From contig NZ_JAUOEK010000101.1 in NCBI RefSeq assembly GCF_030540835.1, positions 1 to 64,000 on the forward strand: a stretch of 64,000 nucleotides of DNA. The letters are read 5' to 3'. Below, piece by piece: positions 7,895 through 16,938 of the stretch. The notes under the pieces are model-generated. The model saw only the letters and a program-made list of their open reading frames with translations. It was not told where the DNA came from and made no database searches. Position numbers and translations under genes: made by a program. Within the stretch, counting starts at the first letter, position 1. The number at the start of each line of letters is the position of its first letter. Origin of the DNA: Flavivirga aquimarina. GTDB taxonomy: Bacteria; Bacteroidota; Bacteroidia; Flavobacteriales; Flavobacteriaceae.

Positions 7895-10447
7895 ATGAAT
7901 GAAAATGTGACAAAAACGCTACCAAAAATGTACACGCAAGACCAGGCTTATACCGCATCATTAAAATATTTTAACAATGATGATTTAGCAGCACGTGTAT
8001 GGTTAAATAAATATGCACTTAAAGATTCTCAAGGAAATATTTATGAGCTAACTCCAAACGACATGCACCTTCGAATTGCCAACGAACTGGCAAGAGTAGA
8101 AAAAAAATATGCTAATCCATTATCGGCAGATACTATTTTTAATTTAATTAAAGATTTTAAATATATAGTGCCGCAAGGTAGCCCTATGGCGGGAATAGGA
8201 AACCCGTTTCAAATAGCGTCACTTTCTAATTGTTTTGTAATCGGGAATTCGGGAGAATCAGATTCCTATGGTGGTATCATGAAAATTGATCAAGAGCAAG
8301 TTCAGCTCATGAAGCGTAGAGGAGGTGTAGGGCACGATTTATCTCATATCCGCCCCAAAGGCTCTAGCGTTAAGAACTCAGCATTAACATCTACGGGCAT
8401 TGTCCCCTTTATGGAACGCTACTCTAATTCGACCAGAGAAGTTGCACAAGATGGTAGACGAGGGGCATTAATGCTATCAGTTTCAATTAACCATCCGGAT
8501 TCAGAAGACTTTATTGATGCAAAATTAGAACAAGGTAAAGTTACTGGAGCGAATGTGTCTGTTAGAATGGATGATGATTTCATGAAAGCTGTAAAAAATG
8601 GTTCAGATTATATTCAAAAATATCCGATATTTAGTGCAAACCCTAAAGTTTTAAAAACAATAAAAGCGAACGATTTATGGAAAAAGATTGTACATAATGC
8701 CTGGAAATCAGCCGAACCGGGCATCTTATTTTGGGACACTATTATAAAAGAATCTGTTCCAGATTGCTACGCAGATTTGGGTTATAAAACTGTGTCTACA
8801 AACCCTTGTGGAGAAATTCCTCTATGTCCTTACGATTCTTGTAGATTGTTGGCAATTAATTTATTTTCTTATGTAGAAAACCCTTTTACAAAACATGCTG
8901 AGTTTAATTTTTCTTTATTCAAAAAGCATATTGTAGCGGCGCAACGCCTCATGGATAATATCATTGATTTAGAACTGGAAAAAATTGATACTATTTTACA
9001 AAAGATTGACGAAGATCCAGAGTTGAATGAGGTTAAAGCGACTGAGCGTAATTTATGGGTTAATATAAAACAAAAAGCAGAAGAAGGACGTAGAACGGGT
9101 ATTGGTATTACAGCAGAAGGTGATATGTTGGCTGCATTAGGTATTCAATATGGTAGTAAGGAAGGTAATGCTTTTTCGTTAGAAGTACATAAAACAATTG
9201 CTATAGAAGCCTACAGGGCATCGGTACATTTGGCTAAAGAGCGTGGCGCTTTTTCTATTTTTGATGCAGAACGCGAAAAAAACAATCCATTTATACAGCG
9301 TTTAAAAGAAGCAGATAGTAAGCTATATTACGAAATGTTGGAATATGGTAGACGAAATATTGCGCTACTTACTATAGCGCCAACAGGAACAACCAGTTTG
9401 ATGACGCAAACAACATCTGGAATTGAGCCTGTATTTTTACCAGTTTATAAACGCAGAAGAAAAGTGAATCCGGGCGATAAAGAAGCACGTGTGGATTTTG
9501 TTGATGAAGTAGGTGATTCATGGGAAGAATATGTCGTTTTTCATCACAGATTTAAACAATGGATGGAAGTAAATGGCATTGATACCTCTAAAAACTTTTC
9601 ACAAGATGAGTTAGATGATTTGGTAAAACAGTCGCCATATTATAAAGCAACTTCTAATGATGTAGATTGGTTAAGTAAAGTGAGCATGCAAGGTGTTATT
9701 CAAAAATGGGTAGATCACTCGATAAGTGTAACGATAAACCTGCCTAATGATGTTTCTGAAGATTTAGTGGGAAAACTATACTTAAAAGCATGGGAAGTAG
9801 GTTGTAAAGGTGTAACTGTTTATAGAGATGGTTCTCGTTCTGGTGTATTAATTTCCAATGATGAAAAAAAAGAAGAAGAGTCGAGTTTATTAACGACATT
9901 TCCTGTAAAGCGTCCTCAGGTATTGGAAGCAGATGTAGTTCGTTTTCAGAATAATAAAGAAAAATGGATAGCTTTTATAGGTATTATTGATGATAAACCT
10001 TATGAGATTTTTACTGGATTAACAGATGATGAAGATGGTATTTTAATTCCTCGTTGGGTAAACAACGGATTAATAATAAAGAACAAAACAGAAAATGGTT
10101 TATCCCGTTACGATTTTCAATACGAAAATAAGAGAGGTTATAAAACGACTATAGAAGGTTTATCTCATAAATTTAATCCAGAATTCTGGAACTATGCAAA
10201 GCTTATTTCCAGTACGCTTCGTCATGGTATGCCCATTGATAAAATTGTTGATTTAATTAATAGTTTACAATTGGATAGTGAGTCTATTAATACCTGGAAA
10301 AATGGTGTAGGTCGTGCATTAAAACGTTATGTGGAAGATGGCACACAGGCTAAAGGACATACTTGCGACTCTTGTAAGTCTAAAAACTTAATTTATCAAG
10401 AAGGTTGTTTGACTTGTAAAGACTGCGGATCTTCAAAGTGTGGCTAA
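7895..10447 (+). CDS. nrdJ: Adenosylcobalamin-dependent ribonucleoside-diphosphate reductase (class II)
   Basis: 850 residues; a class II ribonucleotide reductase that makes deoxyribonucleotides using a B12-derived thiyl radical, independent of oxygen. Motifs seen are ASLSNCFVIGN (first active-site Cys), RRGGVGHDLSHIRPKGS, NPCGEIPL (about 302-309, catalytic Cys), TAPTGT-like IAPTGTTS (about 490) and VGCKGVTVYRDGSR near 640. The C-terminus ends in a Cys-rich zinc ribbon, CDSCKSKNLIYQEGCLTC followed by CGSSKCG, as in many class II enzymes. No cobalamin riboswitch is visible in the 187-nt leader. It pairs with IcmF (19.0 kb) as the second B12 enzyme of the window. Confidence 0.93.
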   Translation: MNENVTKTLPKMYTQDQAYTASLKYFNNDDLAARVWLNKYALKDSQGNIYELTPNDMHLRIANELARVEKKYANPLSADTIFNLIKDFKYIVPQGSPMAGIGNPFQIASLSNCFVIGNSGESDSYGGIMKIDQEQVQLMKRRGGVGHDLSHIRPKGSSVKNSALTSTGIVPFMERYSNSTREVAQDGRRGALMLSVSINHPDSEDFIDAKLEQGKVTGANVSVRMDDDFMKAVKNGSDYIQKYPIFSANPKVLKTIKANDLWKKIVHNAWKSAEPGILFWDTIIKESVPDCYADLGYKTVSTNPCGEIPLCPYDSCRLLAINLFSYVENPFTKHAEFNFSLFKKHIVAAQRLMDNIIDLELEKIDTILQKIDEDPELNEVKATERNLWVNIKQKAEEGRRTGIGITAEGDMLAALGIQYGSKEGNAFSLEVHKTIAIEAYRASVHLAKERGAFSIFDAEREKNNPFIQRLKEADSKLYYEMLEYGRRNIALLTIAPTGTTSLMTQTTSGIEPVFLPVYKRRRKVNPGDKEARVDFVDEVGDSWEEYVVFHHRFKQWMEVNGIDTSKNFSQDELDDLVKQSPYYKATSNDVDWLSKVSMQGVIQKWVDHSISVTINLPNDVSEDLVGKLYLKAWEVGCKGVTVYRDGSRSGVLISNDEKKEEESSLLTTFPVKRPQVLEADVVRFQNNKEKWIAFIGIIDDKPYEIFTGLTDDEDGILIPRWVNNGLIIKNKTENGLSRYDFQYENKRGYKTTIEGLSHKFNPEFWNYAKLISSTLRHGMPIDKIVDLINSLQLDSESINTWKNGVGRALKRYVEDGTQAKGHTCDSCKSKNLIYQEGCLTCKDCGSSKCG

Positions 10448-10460
10448 TATCTAGCATAAA

Positions 10461-10504
10461 AATAAGAAGAAGATATGTTTAAGTAAATATATCTTCTTCT
10501 TATT
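10461..10504. terminator. Bidirectional terminator between nrdJ and the ABC ATPase gene
   Basis: AATAAGAAGAAGATAT (10461-10476) and ATATCTTCTTCTTATT (10489-10504) form a perfect 16-bp stem with a 12-nt loop. It separates convergent genes and overlaps the last stop codon of the minus-strand gene. Confidence 0.85.
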
Positions 10505-11166
10505 TAATCTAAAGTACCTATACTTAAATACTTGTAATCTTCTAGTTCTTTTAAATCATTAATAAGCTTAGTGCTACCATTTTTTAAAAGATAAATAGTA
10601 TCAGAAACAGAAATAAGATGCCTGTACATATGATCGGTTATTATAATAGCTTTATTTTGTTTTTCACCCTCAATGAGTGCTTTTATTCTTTCAATGTATA
10701 AAGGAGCAACAAGAGAGAAAGGTTCATCTAAAAGCGCTATTTTTCCTGAGCATTTTAATATTAAGTAAATTTCTATTATTCTACGTTCGCCACCAGATAA
10801 CTTATTGAAATAAAGGTTTTTAAATGGAATAAATGTTTCGAATACATTAACAAATGTATCCCAGTCTACCTGAAAAAGGTTAAAGGCGGTCTTAATTTTT
10901 ATCTTATTGGGAACAAAATGGTGTTGAGGCAAATAACTAATTAATTTGGTTTGGTATAGTGGTTTTAAAATAGGAGTATTATTAATCCTTACTAAGCTAT
11001 ATTTAGCTCTTAGATTACCAAAAACAATATTTAAAAGGCAGCTTTTTCCACAACCATTACTTCCTAGAATGCCTGTAATTTTTCCTGTTTCAACTTTTAA
11101 GTAAACACCATTTAAAATGAGTTTATTATTAAAATAAAGTTCGACGTTATCAATCTCTATAATCAT
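10504..11166 (-). CDS. ABC transporter ATP-binding protein
   Basis: A 220-residue single ABC ATPase. Walker A is GSNGCGKS (about 35-42), the signature is LSGGE (about 123-127), Walker B is KIALLDEP (about 142-149), and the H-loop is ITDH. The sequence between Walker A and signature is short and atypical. Its gene overlaps by 4 bp the end of a small membrane-protein gene upstream, so the two probably form a transporter or a self-standing pair. The substrate is unknown, and with only one short membrane partner it may not be a complete transporter. Confidence 0.85.
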   Translation of the reverse strand: MIIEIDNVELYFNNKLILNGVYLKVETGKITGILGSNGCGKSCLLNIVFGNLRAKYSLVRINNTPILKPLYQTKLISYLPQHHFVPNKIKIKTAFNLFQVDWDTFVNVFETFIPFKNLYFNKLSGGERRIIEIYLILKCSGKIALLDEPFSLVAPLYIERIKALIEGEKQNKAIIITDHMYRHLISVSDTIYLLKNGSTKLINDLKELEDYKYLSIGTLD

Positions 11167-11450
11167 ACAAATTCCTTAAGAAGTAAAAGAGAGGGAATAC
11201 TTAAAAACAGGTCGATAACAAATAAAAGTGAAAACAATTTAAAAGTAGAAATACCTAAGTTTTTGTAAAATATTAGTTTTCGTTTTGCGCTTGTCTCATT
11301 TATAAAGTACCATAAGAAAACAACTAATACTAGTTTGGCAATAAGAAAAGGAATAATATCATATTCTAAATACGAGAAAACAATATTCAGGCCAAAAGAC
11401 CAAAAAATAAAAGGCCTGTAAAAAACGAATATGGAAAATAATTGATTCAT
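11163..11450 (-). CDS. Small membrane protein coupled to an ABC ATPase
   Basis: A 95-residue protein with about three predicted membrane segments (IFVFYRPFIFWSFGLNIVFS, IIPFLIAKLVLVVFLWYFI and LFSLLFVIDLFLSIPSLLLL). It is not a recognised family. The 4-bp overlap with the downstream ATPase gene implies translational coupling and a joint function, possibly as a mini-permease or membrane anchor. Confidence 0.7.
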   Translation of the reverse strand: MNQLFSIFVFYRPFIFWSFGLNIVFSYLEYDIIPFLIAKLVLVVFLWYFINETSAKRKLIFYKNLGISTFKLFSLLFVIDLFLSIPSLLLLKEFV

Positions 11451-11541
11451 ATATATGATTAGAAACGTTGTAAGTTGAATATTATTCTAATCTAATGATT
11501 AATAGGCGGATGTATTCGTGCTGAAAATTCATAAATTATCG

Positions 11542-11549
11542 TATTTTTG
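11542..11549 (+). promoter_or_regulatory. -7 box of the prfA promoter
   Basis: TATTTTTG lies 20 nt before the ATG at 11570 and fits TAnnTTTG. Confidence 0.6.
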
Positions 11550-11569
11550 ATTCCCAATTAAAAAGGTAG

Positions 11570-12646
11570 ATGTTAGAGAAATTACAAATAGTAAAGCAGC
11601 GTTTTGATGAGGTTAGCGATTTAATTATTCAACCTGATATAATTACAGACCAAAAACGTTATGTAGAACTTAATAGAGAATACAAAGACTTGCGAATTCT
11701 TATGGATAAGCGAGAATTATACATAGAACTTACAGACAATTTAAAGGAAGCTGAATCCATTATTGCAGATGGGAGTGATGCCGAAATGATTGAAATGGCC
11801 AAAATGCAGTATGATGAGGCTAAAGAAGGTATTCCTAAGTTAGAAGAAGAAATAAAAGTGCTTTTAATTCCTAAAGACCCCGAAGATGCTAAAAATGCAG
11901 TGGTTGAATTACGAGCAGGAACTGGTGGTGATGAAGCGAGTATTTTTGCGGGTGATTTGTTTAGAATGTACACTAAATACTGTGAAGGAAGGGGTTGGCG
12001 CGTAGATACTGTAGATTTTAGTGAAGGAACTAATGGAGGTTTTAAAGAAATTCAGTTTGAGGTTAGTGGAGAAGATGTTTACGGAACTTTAAAATTTGAA
12101 GCCGGCGTACATCGTGTGCAACGTGTACCACAAACCGAAACTCAAGGGCGTGTACATACAAGTGCCGCCACAGTTATGGTATTTCCAGAAGCAGAAGAGT
12201 TTGATGTAGAAATCAACCCAAAAGAGGTACGTATTGACTTTTTCTGTTCATCAGGTCCAGGAGGGCAGTCAGTGAATACTACTTATTCGGCAGTACGTTT
12301 AACGCATATTCCTACTGGCTTGGTAGCACAATGTCAGGACCAGAAATCGCAACATAAAAATAAAGAGAAAGCCTTTAAAGTATTGCGTTCTCGATTATAC
12401 GACTTAGAGTTGGCGAAAAAACAAGAAGAAGATGCTGCTAAACGTGGTAGTATGGTGTCATCTGGAGACAGAAGTGCTAAGATTAGAACCTATAATTACC
12501 CACAAGGCCGTGTAACTGATCATAGAATAGGCTTAACACTTTACGATTTAAGTAATATTGTAAACGGAGATATACAAAAAATCATTGATGAATTGATGTT
12601 AGCTGAAAACACTGAAAAGTTAAAGGCTAATGATGATGTAATCTAA
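11570..12646 (+). CDS. prfA: Peptide chain release factor 1
   Basis: 358 residues; releases nascent protein at UAA and UAG codons. The GGQ hydrolysis motif is in [20 protein letters not shown] (about 223-242). The stop-codon tripeptide sits in [19 protein letters not shown], reading PQT where Escherichia coli has PAT, in line with RF1 (PxT) and not RF2 (SPF). The C-terminal [19 protein letters not shown] is also RF1-like. An Asn/Gln-type PrmC methylation target is present at the GGQ. Length is normal. A terminator follows directly. Confidence 0.96.
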   Translation: MLEKLQIVKQRFDEVSDLIIQPDIITDQKRYVELNREYKDLRILMDKRELYIELTDNLKEAESIIADGSDAEMIEMAKMQYDEAKEGIPKLEEEIKVLLIPKDPEDAKNAVVELRAGTGGDEASIFAGDLFRMYTKYCEGRGWRVDTVDFSEGTNGGFKEIQFEVSGEDVYGTLKFEAGVHRVQRVPQTETQGRVHTSAATVMVFPEAEEFDVEINPKEVRIDFFCSSGPGGQSVNTTYSAVRLTHIPTGLVAQCQDQKSQHKNKEKAFKVLRSRLYDLELAKKQEEDAAKRGSMVSSGDRSAKIRTYNYPQGRVTDHRIGLTLYDLSNIVNGDIQKIIDELMLAENTEKLKANDDVI

Positions 12647-12653
12647 AATATTT

Positions 12654-12677
12654 AGCCTCTACTTTGAGGCTTTTTTT
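12654..12677 (+). terminator. prfA terminator abutting the next start codon
   Basis: AGCCTC (12654-12659), loop TACTTT, GAGGCT (12666-12671), then seven T residues ending exactly at the A of the next ATG (12678). Ribosome access to that start on a read-through transcript would be limited by the hairpin. Confidence 0.75.
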
Positions 12678-13352
12678 ATGAAGAAAAAAACTTTAATATT
12701 CTTAGTTGCTATAGGAATTATACAATTAATACTTTGGAGTTTTAATATTCTTAGATTTTATAATTATCCATCTACAGCTAACGAACCTGGTATAAAGGAA
12801 GGGGCAAGAATTATTTGGACTAGTTTAGTAAAGCCAGAAAGACTAGATTTTGTTTGTTTTAATACAGAATTTGAAGATTTAGGGAAATTCGAAGCTGTTA
12901 TGCGATTAGTTGGTTTACCCGGCGATGTTGTACAAATAAAAAAAGGAAACCTTTATGTAAATAACTTACTCGTAGATAATGAAATTGAATTGAGAAGGCT
13001 TTATAAATGCAGTAAAGAGTATTTTTATGAAAATGTAGAACCTGTAATCAAGGATAATAATTTTAATTATTTTTTATATCATCAAGATTCAATGGTGGTG
13101 TACTTGAATGAAAGTCTAGTTAAGGAATTAAGGTTTAATCTAAAAAGAGATATTGAGCCTTTAAATGAAAGAAATGAAAATGTGAGTAGAGTTTATAATA
13201 AAGATTGGAATCTTGATAATTTTGGACCTTTGAAAATTCCTAAAAATAAATACTTTTTAATTGGAGATAATAGAAAGAATTCAATTGATTCAAGAATCAC
13301 AGGTTTGGTTGATAAAGAGGATATTTTAGGTACAATAATTTATATTTGGTAA
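12678..13352 (+). CDS. Signal peptidase I-like protein (S26 fold) lacking the Ser/Lys pair
   Basis: 224 residues with one N-terminal membrane segment and S26 boxes: [15 protein letters not shown] (box B), [22 protein letters not shown] (box D) and [11 protein letters not shown] (box E). In active enzymes box B reads SMxPT or SNEPT with the nucleophile Ser; here the codon is GCT (Ala) and the Thr is Gly. In box D the general-base Lys before Arg (KR.VGLPGD) is replaced by Met (ATG). Both catalytic residues therefore seem lost, while the fold and GDN box remain. It may be a non-catalytic paralogue with a chaperone or regulatory role, or a decaying copy. It overlaps nothing, and pyrF begins 7 nt later. 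Confidence 0.8.
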   Translation: MKKKTLIFLVAIGIIQLILWSFNILRFYNYPSTANEPGIKEGARIIWTSLVKPERLDFVCFNTEFEDLGKFEAVMRLVGLPGDVVQIKKGNLYVNNLLVDNEIELRRLYKCSKEYFYENVEPVIKDNNFNYFLYHQDSMVVYLNESLVKELRFNLKRDIEPLNERNENVSRVYNKDWNLDNFGPLKIPKNKYFLIGDNRKNSIDSRITGLVDKEDILGTIIYIW

Positions 13353-13359
13353 TAATTCA

Positions 13360-14178
13360 ATGGTAACAAACGAACTCATACAACAAATCAAAAAAAAGAA
13401 ATCCTTTTTGTGTATAGGATTAGATGTTGATTTAAATAAAATTCCAGAACACCTTTTAAAAGAAGAAGACCCTATTTTTGCTTTCAATAAGGCAATTATT
13501 GACGCCACACACCATTTATGTGTCGCTTATAAGCCCAATACAGCATTTTATGAAGCTTATGGTTTAAAAGGATGGAAAGCTTTAGAGAAAACCATTAATT
13601 ACTTAAATGAAAAGCATCCCGAAATTTTTACGATAGCAGATGCTAAACGAGGCGATATTGGTAATACAAGTACCATGTACGCCAAAGCATTTTTTGAAGA
13701 TTTGGCTTTCGATTCTGTAACTGTGGCGCCTTATATGGGTAAAGATTCCGTAGAGCCTTTTTTGGCTTTCGAAAATAAACATACCATACTTTTAGCATTA
13801 ACATCCAACCAAGGAGCGTTTGATTTTCAAACGAAAACAGTTGAAGGAAAAGAGCTTTACAAGCAGGTTTTAGAAACTTCTAAAACTTGGGAGAATTCAG
13901 AAAACCTAATGTATGTGGTTGGAGCTACTAAAGCAGAATATTTAGCAGATATCAGGCAAATTATCCCAGACAGCTTTTTGTTAGTACCAGGAGTTGGAGC
14001 CCAGGGTGGTAATTTACAAGACGTTTGTAAATATGGAATGAATCATCAAATAGGCTTACTTATTAATTCTTCTCGCGGGATTATTTACGCATCTAAAGAC
14101 CCCGATTTTGCCGAAGCAGCTGCTATAAAAGCCAAAGAACTTCAACAAGAGATGGAAGTAGAGTTAAAACGCTATTAG
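13360..14178 (+). CDS. pyrF: Orotidine 5'-phosphate decarboxylase
   Basis: 272 residues, the longer type-2 OMP decarboxylase of Bacteroidota. It makes UMP from OMP in pyrimidine synthesis. Landmarks are [12 protein letters not shown] (about 17-28), [12 protein letters not shown], the catalytic [13 protein letters not shown] (about 92-104, with the Asp-Lys-x-x-Asp array), [11 protein letters not shown] and the phosphate-binding [10 protein letters not shown] and [12 protein letters not shown]. It follows the S26-like gene by 7 nt, so it may be co-transcribed with it. Confidence 0.93.
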   Translation: MVTNELIQQIKKKKSFLCIGLDVDLNKIPEHLLKEEDPIFAFNKAIIDATHHLCVAYKPNTAFYEAYGLKGWKALEKTINYLNEKHPEIFTIADAKRGDIGNTSTMYAKAFFEDLAFDSVTVAPYMGKDSVEPFLAFENKHTILLALTSNQGAFDFQTKTVEGKELYKQVLETSKTWENSENLMYVVGATKAEYLADIRQIIPDSFLLVPGVGAQGGNLQDVCKYGMNHQIGLLINSSRGIIYASKDPDFAEAAAIKAKELQQEMEVELKRY

Positions 14179-14256
14179 TTTTCTTGATTGAATAGTTTTG
14201 TACCTTTAATTTTCTTTTCGTTTTTTTGTTTCATACTGTTAGTAATTAAAAACTAA

Positions 14257-14472
14257 AGTTTAGTGTCTAGACAAATTTTATTTGGAGAAATAGAGGGAAT
14301 TGAAGAAAACCACTGAGCTAATTTAGTTATATATGCCAGTTTAAAAAGGCTAGTTACGATTTAATTGATCATAATAAATTATGTTTGGGCTGACCCCAAG
14401 GACCTGATGAATTGGAGACTTTCTGAGGCAGACGTTCCGATTGCACAACAATTGATTAAAATCTGTGCATAG
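14257..14472 (+). pseudogene. Degraded reading frame with internal stops
   Basis: One frame runs 14257-14472 with stops at 14314 (TGA) and 14362 (TAA). The pieces are protein-like: VSRQILFGEIEGIEENH, then ANLVIYASLKRLVTI, then ADPKDLMNWRLSEADVPIAQ and a Cys-Ala end. There is no start codon. The first piece faintly recalls the beginning of SRA (YDG) domains (FGEIEGI), but this is a weak impression. It occupies most of the 424-nt space between pyrF and the next gene; nothing else is seen there. Confidence 0.3.
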
Positions 14473-14602
14473 TGGTATATATAGTTCATTATATCTAAGC
14501 ATTGAAACTATACATTTTCAAAAGGAACTACTAGTTTTGAAATTAACTTGGTGTTAGGCGTAGATGAAAATCACATACAAATTAAATATTAATATAAAAA
14601 AT

Positions 14603-15478
14603 ATGAAAAACTACAGTAAACTAATCATTTTTTTGCTTTTCGTTTTTATTTTTTCTTGCGCTAACCAAGGAGACAGAAACATAGAAATGAAAGATATGTA
14701 CCCGTGGTGTGTAGTCATGTTTGATTCCATAGAAAGAACCCCTGCCCAACGCATACACATGTTAAAAGATATGGGCTTTGTTAAATATGCTTATGACTGG
14801 AAAGACAAGCATTTAGATGATATGGAAAGCGAATTTCAATTAGCTAAAGAAAACAATATAGAGATCATTTCTGTTTGGCTATGGCTTAATGCAAAAAGAG
14901 ACAGCCTTGGTAAGTTAAGCCCATCAAACAATAGGATGTTCGATATTGTAAAGAAATCACAACTTAAAACTACCTTGTGGCTAAGCTTTAGCAATAACTT
15001 TTTTGAAGATCGTACTCAAGAGCAATCAATGGAAACGGCTATAGAGATGATCAAGTTTGTAAATACGAAAGCAAAAGAAATAGGTTGTGATATTGCGTTA
15101 TATAATCACCGGGGATGGTTTGGTAATCCGAATAATCAAGTTGAGATTATTAAAGCGCTTCCTGAATACAATTTGAAAATGGTATATAACTTTCACCATG
15201 CTCACGATTATTTAGAGGACTTTCCTCAAATTATAAAAAAAATAAAGCCTTATTTAGCTTCGGTCAATTTAAATGGTATGAAGAAAGAAGGATCAAAAAT
15301 TTTACCCATTGGAAGTGGTGATTATGAAACAGAGATGATAAAACTACTAATAATGGATGAGGTTTTTGATGGCCCATGGGGAATATTAGGTCATGTAGAA
15401 AATGACGATGCAAAAAGCGTTTTAGAGCGTAATATTGAAGGATTAAACTCTTTGATGGTAGGTTCTATATTAGAGTAG
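14603..15478 (+). CDS. TIM-barrel lipoprotein, sugar phosphate isomerase/epimerase-like
   Basis: Starting at the ATG at 14603 gives 291 residues with a lipobox signal (SKLIIFLLFVFIFSC); the upstream ATG at 14564 would add a hydrophilic leader and is less likely. The mature part resembles xylose isomerase-like TIM barrels: QRIHMLKDMGFVKYAYDW, EIISVWLWLNA, TLWLSFS, IALYNHRGWFGN, MVYNFHHAHDYLEDFP and VNLNGMKKEGSKILPIGSGD. The conserved His, Glu and Asp positions fit a metal-dependent epimerase. It is probably periplasmic carbohydrate processing; the substrate is unknown. It ends 1 nt before the BtuF-like gene. Confidence 0.75.
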   Translation: MKNYSKLIIFLLFVFIFSCANQGDRNIEMKDMYPWCVVMFDSIERTPAQRIHMLKDMGFVKYAYDWKDKHLDDMESEFQLAKENNIEIISVWLWLNAKRDSLGKLSPSNNRMFDIVKKSQLKTTLWLSFSNNFFEDRTQEQSMETAIEMIKFVNTKAKEIGCDIALYNHRGWFGNPNNQVEIIKALPEYNLKMVYNFHHAHDYLEDFPQIIKKIKPYLASVNLNGMKKEGSKILPIGSGDYETEMIKLLIMDEVFDGPWGILGHVENDDAKSVLERNIEGLNSLMVGSILE

Positions 15479-15479
15479 T

Positions 15480-16301
15480 ATGAAGAAAACTATTAATCTT
15501 ATAAAAGACCAATTAAGTCGAAGCATTCATTTAAAAGAAACTCCAAAGCGTATTATTTCGTTAGTGCCGAGTCAAACCGAATTATTATGTGATTTAGGTT
15601 TAGAAAATGCACTAGTTGGTGTTACCAAATTTTGTATTCATCCGCAGCATATAAGAACAGATGTAGCTGTGGTTGGTGGTACTAAGCAAATTCATTTAGA
15701 TAAAATTAAAGCGTTACAACCAGATATTATTCTTTGTAATAAAGAAGAGAATACTAAAGACATTGTCGAAGCTTGCGAAACCATTTGTAATGTACATATT
15801 TCAGATATTTTCATAATTGATGATAGTTTAGAGTTGATTCATCAATACGGTGTAATTTTTAATAAATCAAGTGAAGCGTTTGCTATAATTAATACAATAC
15901 AAGGAGAGATAAAAGATTTCAAGACTTTCATTAAAAATAAACCCATATTAAAAGCAGTTTATTTTATTTGGAAAAATCCTTGGATGGTCGCTGCTAATAA
16001 CACCTTTATTAATTATGCATTGAAGCTTAATAAGTTTGAAAATATTTTCGAAAAAGAGAATCGTTACCCTGAAATAGAACTTAGTGAATCGATTATTAAT
16101 AAAGACGTAGATACTGTGCTTTTATCTAGTGAACCTTACCCGTTTAAAGAAAAGCATAAAAGAGATATCCAGAAGTTTTATCCCAACGCAGAAGTGATTT
16201 TAGCAGATGGTGAGATGTTTTCCTGGTATGGCTCCAGACTGATAAAAGCTTTTAAATACTTTAAAAACTTGCGCCTAAGTCTTGAGAATAATCAATCTTA
16301 G
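15480..16301 (+). CDS. Helical-backbone metal receptor, BtuF-like but without signal peptide
   Basis: 273 residues of the periplasmic-binding-protein class III family (cobalamin and siderophore receptors): RIISLVPSQTELLCDLGLENALVGVTKFC, KIKALQPDIILCNKEENTKD, the long linker helix, and TVLLSSEPYPFKEKH with FSWYGSRLIKAF near the C-terminus. The N-terminus (MKKTINLIKDQLSRSIHL) is polar with no export signal, so the protein is probably cytoplasmic, which is unusual for a binding protein. The start sits 1 nt after the previous stop. It could be a corrinoid-handling protein for NrdJ and IcmF, but nothing here proves the ligand. Confidence 0.78.
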   Translation: MKKTINLIKDQLSRSIHLKETPKRIISLVPSQTELLCDLGLENALVGVTKFCIHPQHIRTDVAVVGGTKQIHLDKIKALQPDIILCNKEENTKDIVEACETICNVHISDIFIIDDSLELIHQYGVIFNKSSEAFAIINTIQGEIKDFKTFIKNKPILKAVYFIWKNPWMVAANNTFINYALKLNKFENIFEKENRYPEIELSESIINKDVDTVLLSSEPYPFKEKHKRDIQKFYPNAEVILADGEMFSWYGSRLIKAFKYFKNLRLSLENNQS

Positions 16302-16407
16302 TAGTATCATCTACAAAGTTTGCAATGCTTTTTTCTAATTCTTTTAAGCTAATTAGCTTGTTTAAGTTTGGTTTTATTTTACCAACCCTACAAAAATGTG
16401 TACTCAT
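16261..16407 (-). CDS. Possible 48-residue small protein antisense to the BtuF-like 3' end
   Basis: The minus-strand ATG at 16407 opens a 48-residue frame (MSTHFCRVGKIKPNLNKLIS, then a Glu/Lys helix, then VDDTTKIDYSQDLGASF). Composition is protein-like and the last 41 nt overlap the convergent gene. No family is recognised and no clear promoter is seen, so it could be chance. Confidence 0.3.
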   Translation of the reverse strand: MSTHFCRVGKIKPNLNKLISLKELEKSIANFVDDTTKIDYSQDLGASF

Positions 16408-16511
16408 AACTTCTTTTTTATATATAAAGTACGAATAATGGCATGTATTAGACGTAACAAAAAAGTTAAATAATTACTAAATTTTTATATAACAGTCAGT
16501 AAATAGGAGTA

Positions 16512-16688
16512 TTACCTAGCTAAATATTTTAGCTTATTAAGTTTATCGAGCAGTTTAATAGCTCGATATTCGGAAATGTCACTTAAAGCAGAATCAGTTT
16601 GACGAAAATTATAAGCTTGTTCAACAAGTTCTTTGTAACGTTGATGAAGTTTTCCTTGATCATCCTTTATGTTGTCTATTCTTTTCAT
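16512..16688 (-). CDS. Small helical protein, Lacal_2735-like
   Basis: A 58-residue frame from an ATG at 16688: KRIDNIKDDQGKLHQRYKEL, VEQAYNFRQTDSALSDISEY and RAIKLLDKLNKLKYLAR. The pattern KLxxRYKxLxEQAYxxxxTDxxLSD...A..LLxxLxxL resembles the short flavobacterial Lacal_2735-type proteins, which are about 55-60 residues of paired helices with unknown function. It is monocistronic and lies between the BtuF-like gene and the DUF4197 gene. Confidence 0.65.
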   Translation of the reverse strand: MKRIDNIKDDQGKLHQRYKELVEQAYNFRQTDSALSDISEYRAIKLLDKLNKLKYLAR

Positions 16689-16876
16689 GCAAACGGAAAT
16701 AACAAGTAACTAAATATACATTTTTTATTCAGAAATCAAAAAGAATAACAGAACTATTTTTATTGAAACATGTTCATTTTTAGATAGTTGTGAGTATTGT
16801 ATTATAAGAGAAAACAAAGTGGAAAGGATGGTTTTATGAGCCGGAGATGCAATAAATAATATAGGACGTATAAATA

Positions 16877-16920
16877 AAAGAGGTCTGTAAAGTAAATAAA
16901 ATGACTTTTCAGACCTCTTT
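16877..16920 (-). terminator. Terminator of the DUF4197 gene
   Basis: AAAGAGGTCTG (16877-16887) pairs perfectly with CAGACCTCTTT (16910-16920) and on the minus strand is followed by TATTTATA. It lies 18 nt past the stop codon at 16939. The rest of 16689-16876 shows nothing convincing. Confidence 0.75.
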
Positions 16921-16938
16921 AAAACCGTAATGTTTTGT

